DNA of 64,000 bases. Source: Combretum micranthum (Eukaryota > Streptophyta > Magnoliopsida > Myrtales > Combretaceae). Of the stretch, positions 25,131 through 37,796 are shown piece by piece. The stretch covers positions 250,501 to 314,500 of the forward strand of contig JAMXBD010000969.1 in the NCBI GenBank assembly GCA_024138025.1, given 5' to 3'. Position 1 is the first letter of the stretch; each line of letters begins with the position of its first letter. The position numbers and the translations under genes are program-made. The notes under the pieces are model-generated. The model was given only the letters and a program-made list of their open reading frames with translations, did not search any database and was not told the DNA's origin.

Positions 25131-25860
25131 GCAACATAAGGTGCATCTAGAATCTATCTTTTAATTTTTAATAGATAATTCGTTTTATCTTAACAAAACA
25201 AAATGCTAATTTGGCCACAAAAGATTGAACATTTAGGGTGGGTTTGGATGACGTGCAACCAAATCCATCGAATATTAAGGTAGTGAAGTAGTGGCCACAG
25301 CTAATGAACATAAAAGATATGAGAATCTTTTTAGGTTTAGTAGGGTGTTACAGAGGTTTTATTAAAGACTATGTAAGCATTGCTAGTCCTTTAACAAATA
25401 TGCTACAAAAGGATAAGTTTGAGTAGAATCAAGATGCTATGAATTTAGATTTTGAAAGAAGCTTTGTGTACAGTTCCTATATTGCAACTGCTAGATTTTA
25501 CATAACCATTTGTTTTCGAAACAGATACTTCGGGTAAAGCTATTAGAGCTATGTTATTACAAAATATTAGACTAGTGGCTTTCTTTAGCACAAATTTGCC
25601 TTTACATTTACAAAAGGCATTTGATTATGCAAAGGAATTTTATGCAATTGTTGAAATAGTTGAGAAATGGCATCAGTACATTTTTGGGAATCACTTTGTT
25701 ATTAGAACTAACCATCCTGGCTTGAAAGAAATTTTGAATCAAGTGATTCAAACCCTAGAACAACAAAAATATTTGTCTAAACTCATTGGTCGTGGCTATA
25801 TGATTACTTATAAACTTGGCACTGACAACTAAGTAGCATATGCATTATCGCGCTAAGGTT
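25131..25860 (+). pseudogene. Old gypsy element: connection and RNase H region
   Basis: The stretch at 25551-25832 reads VAFFSTNLPLHLQKAFDYAK, then EIVEKWHQYIFGNHFVIRTN and HPGLKEILNQ, matching the gypsy RNase H region with its HFVIRTDH-type block. Before it, FLGLVGCYRGF-like and FETDTSGKA-like pieces occur in other frames. Heavily mutated. Confidence 0.78.
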
Positions 25861-27360
25861 GTAATTAAGGAAAATTGTTTGTCATTTCAGCACCTTGTTT
25901 CAACATTATTGAGGAGTTGAAACAAGAATACACTGTATTACCAACTTTAAGGAGCTATTATCTTACCTGATTTTGGGGAAATCTATACCTGACTCATTAT
26001 GTTGGAAGAATGGCTTACTTTATTATGGAACAAAATTGTTTTTGGTGCCTTAGTTGACACTTATTCCTACTCTTATTTATAAGTATCATAGTTCCCTATT
26101 ATCTTGTCATTTTGGTGTGTTGAAGACATTTAAGAGACTTGCTGAATATATATATATATATATATATTGGGGGAGGGTATGAGAACTTCAATAGAGGAAT
26201 TTGTGCATAATTACACTATATGTCAATAAGTCAAGTATTTAACTAAATGTCCAAGTAGCTTATTACATCTACAACCATTGCCTATACCTAAGAGCATATG
26301 CAAAGATGTTGGTATGGACTTTATAACTTCACTTTCTAAATCTTTAGGGTTTACAATAATTTTAGTTGTGGTAGATAGACTTTCCAAATATTGTCATTTA
26401 AGGCATTGGATGAGCACTTTACAATAACTAAAGTGGTGTCTCATTTTGGAAACATTGTCATCAAGTTACATGGATTTCCAAGAACAATAGTTTTGGAAAA
26501 AGATCCAATATTTACAAGCAGATTTTGGAAAGAACTATTTTGTCTTACTGGGACTACATTGAATATGTCAAGTGCATACCATCAACAACCATATGGCTAG
26601 ACAGGAGTGCTTAATCATGTGATTCAACAATATTTGAGGAATTATGTGATGGAATGCCTTAAGGATTGGGTGAAGTTTTTACCATGGTTTAAGCATGCTT
26701 ATAATGCCTCCTTTTATCAAGGAGCGAATTCCACTCCTTTTTCAATGGTTTATGGCAGAGATTTCCTAATATACCTTCATATCTAAGGGGTTCATCTTCT
26801 TAGGAGATTGTAGATTTTGAGTTACAATCAAGAGATGCATTATTGCATTTATTGCGCAATAGATTATTGGAAGCCCAAAATAGAATTGAATAGATTGTAG
26901 GCAAGAAGAGAATAGATGATCATTTTGATGTTGGATACATGGTTTATATCAAGCTTTAACCCCATAAAAAAAGTTCAACTTCACAAGGCTTTCATAAACT
27001 TGTATATAAGTATTATTGACCTTTTAAGGTCCTTAAGAGGGTTGGGTTAGTAGCATATCAATTGGAGCTTCCTCCATATTCTCATATTCACGATGTTTTC
27101 CGCATCTCAAATCTTAAATGAGCTTATGGAGGGTCGATCAAACCACCGGAGTTGCTAGTTCATTCATTGATCTCTTTTAAAACCTATGTCTATTATGAAT
27201 ACAATACTGGTTTCAAGACAAGGTCAACATATCAAACAATTATTAGTTAATTAGGAAGGATTACCACCAAAAGACACAAGTTAGGAAGATTATGAAGCAT
27301 TTCTTAATTTATACCCCAATTTTGATCTTGAGGACAAGGTCGATTGTCTAGAGATAGAGA
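25861..27360 (+). pseudogene. Old gypsy element: integrase
   Basis: Core: DVGMDFITSLSKS, VVVDRLSKYCHF, KLHGFPRTIVLEKDPIF and GTTLNMSSAYHQQPYG. After this a stop replaces Q and the usual catalytic E is G. Then come YLRNYV, FSMVYGRDF, a C-terminal YQLELPPYSHIHDVF, and a final LPPKDTS/EDYEAFLNLYPNFDLEDKV block near 27250-27345 typical of gypsy Pol C-termini. An AT run (26146-26168) lies in the middle. Clearly inactive. Confidence 0.82.
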
Positions 27361-27379
27361 CAAATATTACATCGAGACA

Positions 27380-27518
27380 AATAAGGCATTTAACCTACCA
27401 ACCCACGTGAGGCGGGTTGAGCTAAAAACTTAGGCTCACCTTTCGAGCTAACCCGCATAACTCACGAGCTGAAGCAAGGCAGGATAGGTTGGTGGCATAA
27501 CCCATTTACACAACTCTA
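27380..27518. mobile_element. Fragment of a hAT-like non-autonomous element
   Basis: The right end reads inward as TAGAGTTGTGTAAATGGG, matching the terminal inverted repeat of the complete element at 27597. The interior has the same GGGTTATG/AACCCGCATAAC-type subterminal repeats. The left end is not clear. Confidence 0.55.
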
Positions 27519-27588
27519 ATGGTTATGCACATGTCACGTGGATCTTGTATGTTACACGTAACTTCGGAGTATTGATGAGGAATTGATA

Positions 27589-28205
27589 ATTGATGATAGA
27601 GTTGTGCAAATGGGCTTTAGTCCATGGGTCGGCCCATTTAATGGTTAATTATTTTGGCTCATTTCAAAGTAGGCCAGTTTTACCTAGCCCGTTTAATCCG
27701 CGGCTTAAACTCAGCTGACCGTGGGTTATTTGGGTTAGCTTACTAGCTCACTTGTATAAAAAAAAATAAAAATTATAAGAGAAATAACTATTAATGTAAT
27801 ATTGTTATTGGAACTTTTATACTTGCGCTTAATTGATGTGGTAATTGTAATAGATAGTGATAAATTGATGCCCATCCACCATAACATTATTTTAAGTATA
27901 TATTTATTTTTTAAAATGAAATATAATATCCAATGAATTATTTTAAAAGACTCGTTCTTATATATTAATAATTAAATTAATAATGAAATTAATCATTAAT
28001 GTATGCAAAAACCCTATAGAATTACATATTTTTTATCATTTACGTCTTGTTCAATTGAGCATTAGTGGGCTGGCCTGCCTAACCCATGGGAATTTTGGCT
28101 CATTTTTAAAGCAAGCTAAGTTTTTTTAGCCTATTTAACTCACATGCCAAAATGAGACTGGCTGTGTTGGCTTGTTTAATCCACTTGCACATCTCTAATT
28201 GATGA
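27589..28205. mobile_element. hAT-like non-autonomous element with 8-bp target duplication
   Basis: The body is 27597-28197 (601 bp). The ends are TAGAGTTGTGCAAATGG and, inverted, TAGAGATGTGCAAGTGG. Perfect 8-bp direct repeats ATTGATGA flank it (27589-27596, 28198-28205). An 8-bp duplication with TA-G-type termini fits the hAT superfamily. Both flanks of the interior hold GC-rich GGGTTA/GGCCC-type subterminal repeats around an AT-rich core. No coding capacity. Confidence 0.85.
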
Positions 28206-31200
28206 TAGGATGACTTAGAGAGACTGATGGGAAGGAGGAATGAGTAATTTTAGTATTTTAAATGTACATATGGTAGACAACGAAGCTAGAGTAAACCTCA
28301 TGCATCAACCTTGCAATTTTTAAGCAATTGGAGTAGTGATTGCTTTATTTGTTTATTTGAACCTTGTGAACTAAGATTCGAATATTGTTTATTTTCTCTC
28401 TCTAAAAGTTTTGAATGAGAAAGAGCGATTGAATATTTATAGACTCTTGGAGTAGATGATAACTGTCGTATCATACTAGTGATTGATAAATTAGATGGAG
28501 CAATCTCAATTCAAACTTATCCTAAATAAGTTTACTATGGATTAAGGCCAATAACTATCCTCATACATGTGTGAGCTTATTCAAGAGAGATTGGATGCGG
28601 CAAACCAATCCAACAGTTCGCATGTCAAATCCACTAAAACAACTCTCACTAAGTCAAATCCAAATAAATAATAAAATATATAATTCAAAGTTCCTTTATA
28701 GTTGCAGCGATATTGCGACGGGAAGTCAAATATCTTGTTATGTAGGGTTTCCTTGTTTCATTTTATTTCAGCTTTATAAAGTTGTTTAATTATAATTTTG
28801 ATAGATTTTGTATGACTATTTATTATTGATTTTCATTGGTGGAAAAACTGGAGTGGAGCTTTGAAGCGGGGATACAGCCTTTGACGATACATCAAAGCTT
28901 TTATGCTGGACATACAATCTCATTGCGTCATTTTTAGAATTAATTGAAGAAAGTAATCGTTTGACAAATCACATGAAAGGTTAGGTAAAACCGCGGAGGA
29001 AATTGAATTTCCTCATTTATTACATATTTATATATACATATATAAATAAGTTAGGTTAGGCCTGGCGTATTTAAGCGGTTGAAAGATGGTTTTGTACAAC
29101 CGCCATAATTATAGCGCTTGAGCATGAAGAAATAAGCATTAATTAAAAGAGTCAGTTTGAACACAAGTTTTTAGATAAATATGGTGATTTCAAACATTTA
29201 TGAGACCCAACTACTTCAACATTTAATCTCTCACATACATATATAGATTATTCTTAAGGTTATTGAGCATACACTACTTTCAAGTTTTACGTGATATTAA
29301 TTCTAATCTATATATGTGCACGACCAAAGGTGATCGATATGAGCTAAGACTAGGTGTCTAGGAGAGGGGAGGAAAAAAAAAAAAAAAAAACAAACAAGAT
29401 GGATGAAGTTAAAGTGAATTATCTACCCATACCATTCATTATTACTTTAATGCATCTACGCTCTCTTTATTATCCACTCAATGCCCACAAAATAAAAACA
29501 TCCAACAAGTTGGCCGTATTTTAAGTTCGGATTTAATTTTAACCCGCAGTGAGTTAATCATATATGTTGCCACGTGAATTAATAATAATAATAACTGTCT
29601 ATATTAACATCTTTTTACATTTGAACCTTTATAAAATAATATGTTGAGAATAATAAAAAAATTATTTTTGCAGAGATTAATTATTATCGATAAATGATTA
29701 ATTTATTAATTCATCAATAAATAAATATTTTTTAATTTACAGAGATTTTTTTTTTATTTTTTACACATTTTTCTAAATTTTATACATAACTTTATCAATG
29801 GAAACTAAAAATAAGTATGGACAAAATGCTTATCTAGTGTTTAATATAAATTTTAAAAGTCATAATACACAAATATAAAAAAGAAATAATAAATTTTATA
29901 ACACAAGAAATTATTGAAGTTGTAGTAAATCTTAAAATTAGAATGGATGGATATTTTTTTTCAAAGTTAATGCTTTGGAAGATAAAAGGTTATAAAATAA
30001 TAGTAGTAGTTTGGAAAAACTTTATTATGAACTTTTATGAAATTTTTTATGCATTTAATGAAATATTAATTTATATTTTCGTTGGGTGTTAAAGATTTCT
30101 TTACAAATTATTATCTTCCATATTTAACGGGATTATTAATTTAGTACGTTCGTCCTAGGGACCAAAAGAAATATTACCTAATCGAGATCATTGATTTATC
30201 GAATATTTAATTGTATCATATTCTTAAACCTATTCATTCATCTCTTTTTTATTTTATTTGTTTGTCTTTTTAAAGACTCCATCACTTGTTCCCTATTAAG
30301 AGGGAACCAAAAAGTGACAATGTCAATAAATTATATATATATATTATTTATTAGACATACATATAAGATATACAAATAACATATTATATTGAGCAAATAA
30401 ATTATATATACATGTATATATTAAAATAAAATTGTTATAATAAGTACATAATATATAAGCTATATACATATAGATATAATATGAATTATAATAGCATTAT
30501 CATATAGATATCACTAGTAAAAAAATGGAACATAGAGGCTTAAAGATAAGGTGAAACCTACCTCCCTAATCTGCACAGGCAAGAGATATGAGGCGGGTTT
30601 CACTATTGATTAGGTTAATGATCGGGTGAGACTCGCCACATATAGCCAACAACGTGACTTGATTCGCATGTTTTATTTGCATGTGTTACATCACGCTCGT
30701 TTGATCTTAATTCTAGGCACATATAACATTGGCCATGGAATTATGTTAGAGACAAACTTTACAAACGCATTGTTTAATTGAATAATAAACTTTGTGTATT
30801 ATTGTATTCATCTTGATCTTGAACTATATGGGTGATTAATTGAATCGAGCTTGAGTTTTATAATATTTGATCCACTAGTTTCCACTTTTGATTGAGCTTG
30901 AGTTGGATATATAATTAAGAAAATTCTTATCAAGTTTAGAAAAACAAATTAAGTTTAATTGAGTCGGATTAAAGCTTAATTCTTTTGACTTAATCACCCC
31001 GCTTTGAAATTTAAATTCAAGATCTCAAATTTGAAATCAAACTATAACTTAGCACCATCATATCTCAAATCCATTTATTTATAGGTCTAGTTTCACAACA
31101 AAGTTTTTCTGAAAGAACTATATATATTATGGATAGCAGAATATTTTTAAAAATCTAGGACTTAAGCCATAGAGCAATCCTTGTATAAAGATCTAAATTA

Positions 31201-31290
31201 AGAATCTTCTCGTGACGGAATTTAGAGGATGAAGTTGGACCTTTAGTTAAGTCCCGGTTCATTATTAAGGACTATTACTTAATTTGGCTA
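28206..31290. other. AT-rich spacer without a recognised gene
   Basis: No domain-bearing frame. 28206-28560 may be LTR sequence of the old gypsy element. A poly(A) run lies at 29372-29389 and an AAT run at about 29580. At 30512 CACTAGTAAAAAAATGG resembles the terminus of a CACTA element, but no matching inverted end was found. Confidence 0.45.
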
Positions 31291-31291
31291 A

Positions 31292-31737
31292 TAATTTATA
31301 TGGAAAATTGTAAATTATTCTCTTAAACTTTTACCTAGATATGAATTTATTCCCTTAATTTTCAAGGTGTACTTTTTTACTCCGTAGACTTTCAATAATT
31401 GACACAATTAAGGATAATAACATCTTTTATATATATATATTTTATTATTTATTTATATATATAAGTTGCACTTTGAAAGTTTTTGAAGAGAGGGAAAGGG
31501 AGATAAACTGCATATAGCTGAAAGTTTGGAGGGAAGTCCTTACATAGGTGAAAATCAAAAAGGGTACTTTGATATTTTTCCAACTTCATTTCAAGAAAAA
31601 ATGTTAGTTTTATTAATTGTGTCAGTTATTGAAAGTTTAGGGAGGATTAAAAGTGTATTTTAAAAATTCAAAGAGTGAATCTATACCTAACTAAAAGCTT
31701 TGAAGGGGTAATAATTTATAATTTTCCCTTATTTATA
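31292..31737. mobile_element. Palindromic MITE, Mutator-like by its 9-bp flanks
   Basis: The body is 31301-31728. The two ends form inverted repeats of about 120 bp: TGGAAAATTGTAAATTATTC at the left and, inverted from the right, GGGAAAATTATAAATTATTA. Internal matches continue to ACTTTCAATAATTGACACAA and its partner. Flanks TAATTTATA and TTATTTATA agree at 8 of 9 bases. No coding capacity. Confidence 0.72.
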
Positions 31738-32827
31738 CCATAAGTGCTTCTATTAAACTCAGTAAAGTTAGCTGATTAAAACTAATCTCATTGTAGAATG
31801 GAATGAAATGTGTTAACATATCTATACAGTCACGCGCACGTATTGTTCAGAATAAATAAATCCTTTCTTTTCTATTTTTTTTCGGCAGCCGGTGCCGAAA
31901 GTCCTCCTGCGATAGAAACTAACTCAATACCAACACAGATTTTTCGGGCAAAAAAAAAAAAAAAAAAAAGGGAAAAAAACCAACACGGATTTGATGTATA
32001 AAATAAATTTCATAATTAATAACAAAGGAAACGTGCAACACTTATGTTTCTCGTACTGTCTAGCTTTCAATAGCAAGCCATTAATGCAACAGGAATTCAA
32101 AAGGGTGAGATGAGAATGCAAGTTATATGGTGACTTTAATGACTGAAAAGGCCATTTATCTAAACAATATGTGAATGGAGGCATTTTTTTGATTGCTAAT
32201 GGCCCCAGTATAATAAAAGGTCAATTCATTACTAAACCTAACGGGAGATGCGGCCATCAATGCACCACTTTGAAGCCAGTCCCAGTCTACTCATTCAATG
32301 GTCTTCATAAGTTGTTAACCTAACCATAACCTTCCTTATATGACTTCACACCTGTACCTCTTACTATTCCTCTCTCTTGACTCCCCCATAATCAGTATCA
32401 GCATCATTATATTTATATGGGTAATTTAATGTCTGCTGGATCTTCATCAGCGTGTAATAAAGTCTATCCGATATCCTGTGTCAAAAATTAAATAAAGCGA
32501 TAAGTACAGAACCATCTCTCTAAATTATTGGCTAAGTACTGATCAACCTTTTTTAATCATAATATACCTTTAGAACGTGTGCAGATATCTCTAAATATTG
32601 TTTGTCAGTACCTTAATATATATCGTAGCATAAAAGTTATAAATATGTATGATTTTGGGGTTTTAGTAGCATTTTATGGCACATGTGCACATTTTTAACA
32701 GTTATGAGGGAATTGGATTCATACCTTAAGAATTTAGAGGGCTTATATGCACCCTATAAACTTAAAAGGATGTATTTATAATTTGTCATGAATAAAGCCA
32801 TCTCTAACTTGATAGCTGGGTATAGAG

Positions 32828-32865
<38 letters not shown>

Positions 32866-35800
32866 TATTATTATAATGTGGCTACTAAGGTCATTACAAT
32901 AAGGAGAATTAAACTTGATACCTTAAGTATGAGGACCAAGAGTAAATGCCACTAAACTACATGATCATTAACATACGCATATAGATTTGCACTTCATAAA
33001 CAAAGCCTATTGAAATGCACCAACAAATATATTTAAAAAGAAGGGTATTCAATAATTATCTTATGTGCAGATTTTGTAATTAATATTCTAAATATTAGTC
33101 CATTAAGTTAAGATGTGAATAATTTTTCACAATACACAATGCATGTAATTCCCATGATAATTACAGTGGACTGAAATTGAGAAACTGTAACTACAAATAG
33201 AATAGAAAAGAAACCATAACTTTCCTCATTAGCGGCATGACAATAAAAGATATAGCTAAGGTTTCCCCTTACTCGAGTTTTGTTTTTCTAATTATTTGCA
33301 ATATGAATCAATCTTAGTACATTAATTATATTTATGCGATAATTGAGATTCTAAGTAGGTAATAAGGGACACTATTGCAAGTTATTGGAGATTTGAGACT
33401 AGGGAGACGAGATGAGATGAGATGAGATTACCTACTCTTAGTGTAAATGGATTTTATAAATCAATGCCTAATCACCATTATTTATATCAATTAAAGTGAT
33501 TGAAGCAGTAGTTTGTGAGTGGTGATGGCACCCATATCGGGCAACTTTTAAGGATATCTCAATTTAATATAAAAATCTAGTTAAAAAGAGCATTATTTGC
33601 ATGAAATTTTGTGATTGGTGTGGCTTTTAATGATTGGCATATAAGGGATTTAATTTTAAAAAATCACAAATTTGATGTGACTGTCTTAAACTTGTTCATA
33701 AGATTTTTATTTACAAAATGTTAGTAGAATAGTTATACAACCCTAAAATATACTCAACTCAAAGCTAATTACTACGGATGGCTAAATTTGATAGTTTTTT
33801 TAATTTAGTGATCTTTTGTATTTGCTCATTGGACTAAGATGATAGAAATTAGAGAGTAAAATTAATGTCATTTGAGATGATTAAGGAAAATTTACCATGA
33901 TAAGTTAAGAGTAAGAATACTGTGAATGTCAGTGGTACCAATATATAGCCTCATGTGTAATCTTGTACAAAAGAGATTTAGTCAGTGAATAAGCAAGGAC
34001 ATGAAGTCAGTCAATCATTGACGTGGGTAAACTTGTGTATCAAATTAGCACATCTTATTGGAAACCACAAGCAAATGTGCATGTGAAATGGGATGTCGTT
34101 TGGCCATTGACAAGGGATTGGAACACTAATGGCCAGAACCAGCATTGCCTTGAGGATGATGCAGCAATAGTTTTGATATCTGCTTTGGTTTTGATGGGTA
34201 TAAGTCATTCGCGAGTTGTGAGTTACTAAAAGTTTGATTTTCCTTAGCTTGTAATAGTTTAGTTATATATGTTTTGATCCTTGTTTTATATTGAATTTGA
34301 AATATCTATATTAAAGGAAAAATTACATCGTAAGAAAATAACCTTTGCAGGTAAGTTCAGACAGGTAACAAAAGAAAAAAAAAGAAGAAAACGTTGTATA
34401 AAATGATGAAAAAAAATTGTTTAACATTTGAAATAATTAAAATAGTGGATCAACATTTTAAGCAAATGACAAATAAACATGAAAAAAGATTCTTTATTTG
34501 CATCATCTTATATAATATTGATCATTTTTTTTTAACCATTTAAAATGCTAATTTCTTATTTATACCACTTTATATAACCTTCAATCTTTTTTTTATTTTA
34601 TATATAATTACTTAAATCATTGATATCTTATTTAGACATATCTTTAGATGTTTATCCTTTACGAAGCAATTCACGTTAATATTAAATATTGAGAAATTTT
34701 AGTGCAAGTTATTGCGAATGTACAAAAACCATAAGTGTTAATTGTTTTAGTCTTAACATATTTATATAACGATGTACAAGTATGTGTCAAATTGCTTAAA
34801 GCCTACCGATGATTTTTCCAACATGTGGTTTCATGAGTGTTAATTATCTTAGAAACTACCTAATATTTTATTTATGTATTAAAGTATATGTTGTTGTTAG
34901 CCACCGTGTATATATACACATGGTGCATACTAACCATTAATTGTTTTTCTCTTGATTTCAAGGTGTAATGCATATATATGGTTGGATGGGTATTTACTAT
35001 CCCAATAATGTTGTCGTAATCGTGTCTCTTCTTAATTGGAAACTAAGACTATGATAATATAAATTTGAACATTTATTTATTAGTCCTACTATTTAGGTGT
35101 TAAGTTGAAATTGATGGGAATACCATTGGGCATTGAGACAACATATTAGGAGAAACACGTATCCATTCCATAAAATAAATGTAATTGAAATGATAAGGAT
35201 AATTGCTACAAATGTTACAATGATACTAAAGATTTAGATTTCTTTTAAGGGAGCCTCTACTATCTCATGATGCGACCGTTTTGTTTTAATTTAATCATTA
35301 AAATAAATATAGTAAAAGAAATATTAATTATTTTAATGATTTAATTATGATTAGATATAATGCGGGCTATTGGATGGTAATGAGACCGATCCTGTCAAAA
35401 TTAATGATGAGACTATAAAATTTTTTTTATTTAATTGAGATTCTCTCTATTTTTAAATATTTTGTGATATTATTATTTTTTTTATAATATCCAATATGAA
35501 TGACTAGCAATATCAGTTTAAGAGAATATAATTAAAAAATAAATAAAGAAAATCAATTGGATCGATTTCAATACTAAAATGTAATATAATAATAACAATC
35601 TTTCATCTGTGTGTCTTTTTAATGTATGGATAGTCATAATTGAACATGTCAGTCCTGCAACACTTTCAGGTTTTCAGAAGAGTTATAAAGTGAATGATGG
35701 ATTTGGCTATAGTTCGAGTCTTGGGAGACCAAATGTTCATGGGTTGAAAAAAAAAATTAATAAAAATATTACCGGATCGAAAATAATTTAAAAAACAGAC

Positions 35801-37150
35801 AAGCTAAAATGAAGAATCCAGATGGTATTAAAATTGTCTCTTTAGAAGGAATTACAAGCTTAACACATGAACCTCGAAGAGATAATTGTTATTCAAACTC
35901 GTCTTTTGATCTAATGACATTTTTATAATTTTTATTAAAATATATATATATATATTTTTTTTTTTTTCTTCTTATCCTGTATATCAGTTCTTTTGGATTG
36001 TCCAAATATAAAGATGCTGTCCGAGTTGGCGTGGAGAAAACTTGAACCTCAAGACTTATGTATCCTTTATTTCGCCACATACAACAAAGAGTGAATTGAA
36101 TTATTGTAATGGTCATTATCATGTTTATTTGGTATAAATAATAAAATAATTAATTATTAGAGTAAAAAAAATATTTATAATGCTCTTTATTTTTATTATA
36201 CTGATGGGATAATTATATAAGTAATAATTTTAAGATATGGATATTTATGATAAATTAGAAAATAAATTATTGATAATTTATGCGTGTCAAAATATGAATT
36301 ATTATTTTACATAAATAATTAATTATAAATTTTTTAACACATAAATAAATATCATAATAATAATTTTACATATAATGATGAAGGATTGAATAGCTAGCCT
36401 GCTGTTGATATTAAGTGAATAGTTTGTTAATATTTAATACTTCTTAGGATGAGTGGGCTGTGGGGGCACCCGTTATCCATCAAAATATAAAAATCTAAGT
36501 CACTTAAGACACCGGATAGGAGCGGGGAGCAAAAAGCACTCTTTTGCCCCATTCTCGAGGACTATATCTACATTCCATTGGATTTCCGTGCCGTAACTCA
36601 TGATAGACTAATAGTAATGGTATTTACACATAAGGTTTTTTATGTGAATTTGTTGACACGCAAGTGAAGGGCTGTTTAATATTTTTGGAGTTACTATTAA
36701 GAACCCAAAATGTGAGTTGACGCTGATACTCTGACAGGTGCTGCATGGATAGATACTAGAGAGAGTAGATTAATATAATTGAGGTGAGAAAGATTTCAGT
36801 GTATAAATGGTTGTTATTTTAAAAAATTATCTATCGTCTCATCCATTTATTAATGTAGAATTAATAGTTATTTATTATATTTTAATATTTTTCTAGTGCG
36901 GGGTGGGAGTACTGTAGTAAGCTCCATATTAAACAACATACGGTTAGGGAAAAAAAGAAAGAAAAGAAAGAAGGTACAACATATGGTATTGATAATAATT
37001 TAACATTGTATTTAAAATCAAAAGAAGCCCATTTACTTTATATTTATATACAATGACAAGTACAAGTACAAGTAGAAGCAGTACGCAGTACGTAGTTGGA
37101 AGTTGGTGGGCCAGACGACACTCTTACAATAATGTAGCAAGAGACTCTGG
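31738..37150. other. AT-rich spacer downstream of the LBD gene
   Basis: No convincing gene. Short frames (for example around 34.0-34.2 kb, open on both strands) have no recognisable domain. An ATT microsatellite lies at 32829-32876 and a GAGAT repeat at about 33407-33428. The part nearest 37150 may be 3' untranslated sequence of the LBD gene. Confidence 0.45.
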
Positions 37151-37227
37151 ACAAATAATCATCATCATCACAGTAACAGTGATGCAAACAAAGCAAGGCA
37201 AGGGACTCTTTAAGGGGAAAGAAAAAA

Positions 37228-37257
37228 ATTAATAATAATAATAATAATAATAATAAT
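37228..37257. repeat. (AAT)n microsatellite in the likely LBD 3' region
   Basis: Uninterrupted AAT run. A second trinucleotide run (ATT) lies at about 37370-37391, just past the LBD stop codon. Confidence 0.85.
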
Positions 37258-37408
37258 GTCGAGAAACATTTCGAAGAAAATAAAGATCAAAACGTATGGA
37301 GCGACACCGGCGTGTAAATAGTAGGGATATGTGTGTGATTGTAGGTATGTATATAAATAAGTATAGCATATTATTATTATTATTATTATTAGCATGACAA
37401 AAAAGGAA

Positions 37409-37796
37409 TTAGTAGTAGTAGGTAGTGGTGTCGTCATGGGGATGGGGATGGGGATAATGGGGCATAGTCATAATATCCATATCCATATCCATATCCATAT
37501 TCATATTCATATTCATATTCATAGAAAATAGGGATCTGGAGGATGAAGGAGAAGTAGTAGAATGATTAATAATGGAGGTGGGGGTGGGGGTGGTGGAGGA
37601 AGAGGATTGAATGGTGGTCATCTTCCTCAAGTGAAGAAGCTCAGCCTGAGCAACTGCTAATTGCTTCTGGAGGACCTGAATCTGCTGTTGGAGGATGATA
37701 TAGCTCCAACGCACCCGTACACTGGTCACGTACTCTTGCATTTGCTTCGTAAACCATCGAACTCACTGCATCACTCCGCTGTTCTTCCCCAAGCTC
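37409..37796 (-). CDS. LBD: LBD (LOB-domain) transcription factor, exon 2
   Basis: Second exon of the plant-specific LATERAL ORGAN BOUNDARIES DOMAIN gene; it acts as a DNA-binding regulator in the nucleus. A GCAG acceptor precedes GAG at 37796. The exon encodes ELGEEQRSDAVSSMVYEANA, then RVRD and the conserved YGCVGAI block. Then comes the class I coil L-x6-L-x3-L-x6-L (LQQQIQVLQKQLAVAQAEL), used for dimerisation. The tail is serine/threonine-rich, with an alternating Met-Asn/Met-Asp run (37477-37524) and a His-Pro run, ending at TAA (37409-37411). Two one-base losses break the frame: one G missing at 37724-37725 and one base at about 37694-37695, each a three-base run read as two. With these counted, the gene spans 198 codons. 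Confidence 0.88.
37477..37524 (-). repeat. Coding hexanucleotide repeat in LBD exon 2
   Basis: Forward strand shows repeated CATATC and CATATT units, read on the minus strand as ATGAAT and ATGGAT codon pairs, giving a Met-Asn then Met-Asp run near the C-terminus. It is likely to vary in length between alleles. Confidence 0.85.

Noticed and set aside
30512..30700. Possible CACTA element starting CACTAGTAAAAAAATGG
   Set aside because: No matching inverted end or 3-bp duplication found nearby; kept only as a remark in the spacer entry.
32829..32876. Regular short repeats considered as a CRISPR-like array
   Set aside because: They are simple ATT microsatellites without spacers, in a plant genome.
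34011..34229. Open frames on both strands in the spacer
   Set aside because: No recognisable domain, no splice or start context, and overlapping frames on both strands suggest chance.
35200..35480. Inverted TTAATCATTAAAATAA-type pair considered as a MITE
   Set aside because: Ends and flanking duplication could not be found; AT-rich sequence gives such pairs by chance.
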